Source of the DNA: Psychromonas sp. MME1
GTDB taxonomy: Bacteria > Pseudomonadota > Gammaproteobacteria > Enterobacterales > Psychromonadaceae
DNA: 64,000 nucleotides
NCBI RefSeq assembly: GCF_041080865.1
Contig: NZ_CP160906.1
Location: 1-64,000, forward strand
Direction of reading: 5' to 3'
Position numbers and translations under genes: made by a program. Positions 60,249 to 64,000 of the stretch are shown here, in pieces (the first letter of the stretch is position 1; every line of letters starts with the position of its first letter). The notes under the pieces were generated by a model. The model was not told where the DNA came from, ran no database searches, and worked only from the letters and a program-made list of their open reading frames with translations.

Positions 60249-62152
60249 TTACCTACTACACGCTTAAATATGAGGAGTCAGCCGTTAAGCCCCCCCTTCT
60301 TTTATAGCAAGATTACTTCATCATCAATAAACCACTTTGATGCAATTGCATGTTTCTTAACTGCTTGAGGGTCTTGAGAATACGCAACAATTGCTAAGCT
60401 CTTTTCTGCCCTGCTACAGGTTACGTAAAACAACCTCCGAGTTCTAGAAATAACCGAGTCTATACCTTGTTTTTCATTATCAATATCTCTTTGCGACAAC
60501 TCAATAGCCCCAAATAGCTTTTCATACTTAAAGAGAAAACCTTTAGAGCTTTCATCATCCAGAACGACCATAACCCGTTCGAAACTCGCGTCCTTTTACG
60601 CCTTGGTGGGTACTAAAACCAAGTTCTCCTGATATATACTTTGAATAGTTATTCACATGGTTTAATGATGAATCTAGTGCTTTATCCCATGCTAAAAGTT
60701 TAGGGTCTAACTCTTCCTCATCTATATTTTCTTCATCATCCGCATCAGTAGATAATAATATTTGGAAATTTTCAGGTAATAACAAAAGTTCTTTTTCTCC
60801 AACTAATTTCACTACCTGTCGTAAAGAAACAGTATCAACTTGTAATAGCGCTTTTAACTCATTCACTGAATTATTAACTTCTTTTAAAACACCTATAGGA
60901 TCTTGGATAAATGCTGAATTATTAGAGAGAATGACACTTGAATACTTTTTAATAATCCTCGCCACATCAAAATCATTATCAGCTAATACAGCTTCGATTA
61001 AAGGAAGGAGTTGCTCAGTTATAAACTTAATAGTACTGCTTGTACCATTAAGAGCTGAATCTCGTAAGCTATTTTCAGAAGCAAGTGGCATAAAGAAGTC
61101 TGAAAATTCCCCTCTATCAGCAGCCATTGCATGTTCAAGAGTTAATGTTTTAATATCATTGACTTGAATCCACTTTTTATCAGAAGAAATCGCAGACATT
61201 TGGGAACGAATATCTGACTCTACTCCAGATTTATTGTTAGCCTTAGAATTAATAACAAACAGTCTAACGACTCCTTTTTCAGCATTCTCTTTAGGCTTTT
61301 GTTGCTTACCATCATCTTCATTACGAACTGCATTAATCAATTCAATTACTCGTTCAGGGCAACGGTAATTTATTTCTTTAGCAGGAGTTTTCCAATCATT
61401 TGGAAGGGAATCCTCTAGATCTTCTTTACCGCCACTGTAGATTCGTTGCATTAAATCACCAAATAGACCTAATGAGAATTTATCAGTGTGGGCTTTCTGA
61501 GCACTCATAAATGCTTCTAATAGTCCTTTATTCGTGTCTTGGCTTTCATCAATCAATAATATTGGAAAACGATTTATCAAAACATTCTGCATCAATAAAC
61601 TATGGGCAATGAATTCTGCACCTAGCTTAATTACTTCATCGTGGTTTAGCGTCCCTTTACCTTTTAGCAGGCTAGTTGGGCTATAAATAAAGCTAGTAAT
61701 ATCATCTAATTCATCACGCCTTTTTACTTTTGAATTAAGTTTTTTGGCATTAATAATTGCTGTTTTATTCGTAGGGCTTTTAGCTCTTTCAAGTTTATCT
61801 TTAAGATCTGCAATATCCGTATTCAACTTGTCTCGTAACCAAACTTTAATGTCTTCTGTAAATGGTTTTATAAGATCCCAAGTAAAGCTATGAATTGTTG
61901 AAACTGCAAAAATAGGATCATATTTTAAGCGATGTTGAATCTCTTGACATGCTGCGTTGGTATAAGTGATAACAGCAATGCGCTGCCCATTCTTAATAAA
62001 ACGAGGTAAGTCCCTATTGCGAATTTTTTGCAATACATTCACAAGCGTTCTAGTTTTACCTGAGCCGGCTCCTGCAAATAAAAGAATGATGTGGTTCAAT
62101 ACTACCGGACACTACTAAAGACTTCAGTTAATATGTCTAGTAGAGGTAGATT

Positions 62153-62458
62153 ATGAATAAGAAAAAAGTACGTCCAATTTTTACAGTTGAGTTTAAACAA
62201 AGTGCAGTAAAGTTAATTACTGAGCAGGGGTATACACGCCAAGAAGCCGCTAATAATCTTGGTGTATCGCTGAGCGCAATTACTCGCTGGGTAAGAGCCG
62301 AAACGCAAGTTGACTCAAAAGCAGGCTCAAAGCAATCAACATTAAACATATCTGAGCGAGCTGAGCTGGAGATATTACGCAAAGAAAACAACCGGTTAAA
62401 AATGGAGCGTGATATTTTAAAAAAGGCCGCAGTCTTCTTTGCGAACGAAAAAGAATAA
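62153..62458 (+). CDS. IS3 copy B OrfA
   Basis: 101 residues, identical to OrfA of copy A, with HTH and leucine-zipper segments. The slippery AAAAAAG for -1 frameshifting is at 62419-62425. Confidence 0.93.
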   Translation: MNKKKVRPIFTVEFKQSAVKLITEQGYTRQEAANNLGVSLSAITRWVRAETQVDSKAGSKQSTLNISERAELEILRKENNRLKMERDILKKAAVFFANEKE

Positions 62459-62505
62459 GATTTCAGTTTATTCAGCATCATAAAGAAGACTGGCCAATTA
62501 AAGTA

Positions 62506-63331
62506 ATGTGTCGCGTCATGCAAGTAAGTTCAAGTGCGTTTTATGCTTGGCAAAATGCGCCTACTAAACCTTTTGATGCTTTGGGTTTTAATATAGACAG
62601 TGCGGTGCAAAATACCTTTAACAGTCACAAAATGACCTTGGGTAGTCGGCGCATGGTGACAGAGTTGGCAAAGCAAGACATTACGATTGGCCGTTACAAA
62701 GCCCGCTCAATGATGCGTAAATTAGGGCTTGTGGCTCGCTATCCCAAGAAATATAAAACGACAACTGATAGTAATCACAATAATCGAATTGAACCGAATA
62801 AATTAAATAGGAAATTCACTGTTGATGAGGCTAATCGTTATTGGACGACAGACATTACTTATATCGCTACGCATCAAGGGTTTATCTATTTGGCGATTGT
62901 CATGGACTTATATTCTCGCCGTATAGTGGGTTGGTCTATTGCAGACAATATGCGTACTGAACTATGCAGATTCAGCCCTTAACATGGCTTATTGGCAGAG
63001 AAAACCAGCATCGGGGTTAATGCATCATTCCGACAGGGGAAGCCAATATACCAGCGATGATTATAGGAAATTACTTAGCAGCATGAAAATGGATGTGAGC
63101 ATGAGCGGTAAAGGGGAATGCTGGGACAATGCCCCTACAGAGCGATTTTTCCGCAGTTTAAAGCATGAGCAATTAAACTATGAAACATTCAAAACAAAGA
63201 AAGCAGCAGAGCTAAGCATTTTAGATTATCTTGCTTATTACAACGGTAAACGCCCACACTCGGTTAATGGGTATTTATCACCGATTCAATATGAAAATAA
63301 AGTCGCTAAGAAAGTGTCCGGTTTTTATTGA
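62506..63331 (+). pseudogene. IS3 copy B OrfB, frameshifted
   Basis: Identical to OrfB of copy A up to MRTELC, where an extra A shifts the frame; the first part then ends after RFSP (62982). The second part (ALNMAYWQRKPASGLMHHSD onward) is open to the normal stop at 63331. The first catalytic Asp and the second Asp/Glu are thus on different frames. Intact copy A could still mobilise this copy in trans. Confidence 0.92.
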
Positions 63332-63410
63332 CCATTACAGAAAGCTTTTAGGGGAGTTAAGGTCAAGGTACTGATAAATAGCATTATCTACATCATCTAA
63401 CTTGTTATCG

Positions 63411-64000
63411 TCACTCATTCCCTTCCTCCTTTTCTTTTGGAAGGGCTAAAATATCGAGATTAGATAACTCAAGTTCATTATTCAACCAATCTAAGCCTTG
63501 CTTGACGTACTCAGGGATTTTTAAATTTTCTGGGTCTACATCATAAAGAAGGTCAAGAGCCATCTTAGCTTTGGTTCCATCTAATGCCTCATATAATTTT
63601 TCAGAGCATTTATCTAAATCATCTTCAAGAGTGGCTTTATACATCTTTTTAACCATCCCAGTTGAAGAGGTTAACTTTTTAAAAACATCCAAATTTGTTA
63701 AGGCAATCGCATCTTCAAACGTATATGGTATTGCCTCTTTGGTCTTGCCATCATTGTTATAGTCAACCTCAATTCCACATTGGTAAGCGGCCCTAACATT
63801 GCCTATTATTTTTTTATCCTCAGATAAATCTAAAACGTCATCTAATTTTTTCCCCTTTAAATCAAACCAATCCTTCAAGGTGTCGCTACCAAAACTATAA
63901 CCTTTACCACGTTGTGGCCGTATCTTGTTTTCATTAAAAGTAGCATCTGTATCCGTCACAACCAATGTTGGTAGCCCGAGCGCCATAATTAAAGGTTTTA
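63411..64000 (-). CDS. GajA-like OLD-family nuclease, C-terminal part (partial)
   Basis: The frame is open to the right window edge, so the N-terminal ATPase part is outside. Visible is GLPTLVVTDTDATFNENK, a TOPRIM-type LVVTDTD block as in OLD/GajA nucleases, followed by a mostly helical end of about 170 residues. The stop (TGA 63411-63413) overlaps the ATG of the helicase gene, indicating coupled translation. OLD-type nuclease followed by UvrD helicase is the Gabija pair. Confirmation needs the ATPase half beyond the window. Confidence 0.75.
   Translation of the reverse strand, partial: KPLIMALGLPTLVVTDTDATFNENKIRPQRGKGYSFGSDTLKDWFDLKGKKLDDVLDLSEDKKIIGNVRAAYQCGIEVDYNNDGKTKEAIPYTFEDAIALTNLDVFKKLTSSTGMVKKMYKATLEDDLDKCSEKLYEALDGTKAKMALDLLYDVDPENLKIPEYVKQGLDWLNNELELSNLDILALPKEKEEGNE

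Larger units (their letters stand above)
62087..63339 (+). mobile_element. IS3-family element, copy B (1253 bp)
   Basis: The same element as copy A, in opposite orientation. A 3-bp target duplication GAA (62084-62086 and 63340-63342) marks a clean insertion into the helicase gene. One extra A (GCAGATTCAGCC against GCAGTTCAGCC in copy A) near 62968 breaks OrfB, so this copy cannot make its own transposase. Confidence 0.95.
60302..63418 (-). pseudogene. GajB-like UvrD helicase, broken by IS3 and a frameshift
   Basis: Removing IS copy B and one copy of its GAA duplication joins MSDDNKLDDVDNAIYQYLDL ... PKSF to LLFAGAGSGKTRTLVNVLQK, restoring a Walker A motif. Further SF1 motifs are VITYTNAACQEI (Ia), LLIDESQDTNKG (II) and FGDLMQRIYSGG (III). 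Near 60582 an extra T (GAGTTTCGAA) breaks the frame. Without it, STHQGVKGREFERVMVVLDD (motif V) continues to SRTRRLFYVTCSRAEKSLAI (VI). The intact protein would have about 619 residues, longer than the classical GajB (about 500). Its ATG overlaps the stop of the OLD/TOPRIM gene upstream, the Gabija order (gajA-gajB). Confidence 0.85.

Overview
The window looks like chromosomal DNA of a marine, probably cold-adapted gammaproteobacterium. The 16S rRNA, the rhlB-gppA / trxA-rho arrangement, ubiD, fre and polA all fit the Psychromonas / Shewanella neighbourhood. I lean to Psychromonas, from memory of 16S features only. Non-coding DNA and codon use are AT-rich.

Layout. 1-6.0 kb: a complete rRNA operon (16S, tRNA-Glu, 23S, 5S) with promoter, two boxA sites and a terminator. 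6.1-23.4 kb: housekeeping genes: gppA/ppx-like and rhlB on the minus strand, divergent from trxA and rho, then ubiD, fre, an HDOD protein, an acyltransferase, polA, cheX, an Na+/alanine symporter, a YeiH-type carrier and a cold-shock protein. Directly after polA lie three tandem units that look like related small RNA genes. Each has a sigma-E-like promoter and its own intrinsic terminator.

23.8-33.5 kb: a type I-F2 (I-Fv) CRISPR-Cas locus: a WYL-domain regulator, cas1 with an in-frame TGA, an unrecognised 122-residue gene tightly coupled between cas1 and cas2-3, then cas2-3, cas7fv, cas5fv and cas6f. The leader carries an rRNA-type boxA. The array has 20 identical 28-bp repeats at an exact 60-bp period. 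33.8-39.2 kb: an alpha-glucoside module: a LacI-type regulator, a GH13 glucosidase, a PTS EIICB and an EEP-family phosphatase/nuclease.

39.85 kb to the end: an accessory region that starts at the first 18 codons of dusA, a known integration hotspot. It holds decayed and mobile DNA: a 5'-truncated glycosyltransferase, a frameshifted radical SAM gene, a 101-bp tandem-repeat array split by an IS3 element that is itself split by an IS110 element, a second IS3 element present twice in opposite orientation, remnants of ATPase and IS630 genes, and an RHS polymorphic-toxin locus. In the RHS locus three tandem secreted proteins carry only the N-terminal half of an RHS protein and all stop at the same point. 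A fourth protein carries the C-terminal half, a toxin tip and its likely immunity gene. Near-identical ~290-bp repeats with a perfect hairpin flank this locus. The right edge holds a Gabija-like pair (GajA-like TOPRIM end, GajB-like UvrD helicase) whose helicase gene is broken by an IS3 copy and a frameshift.

The best candidates for undescribed biology are the split tandem RHS locus, the extra gene inside the I-F2 cas operon, and the sRNA triplet behind polA.
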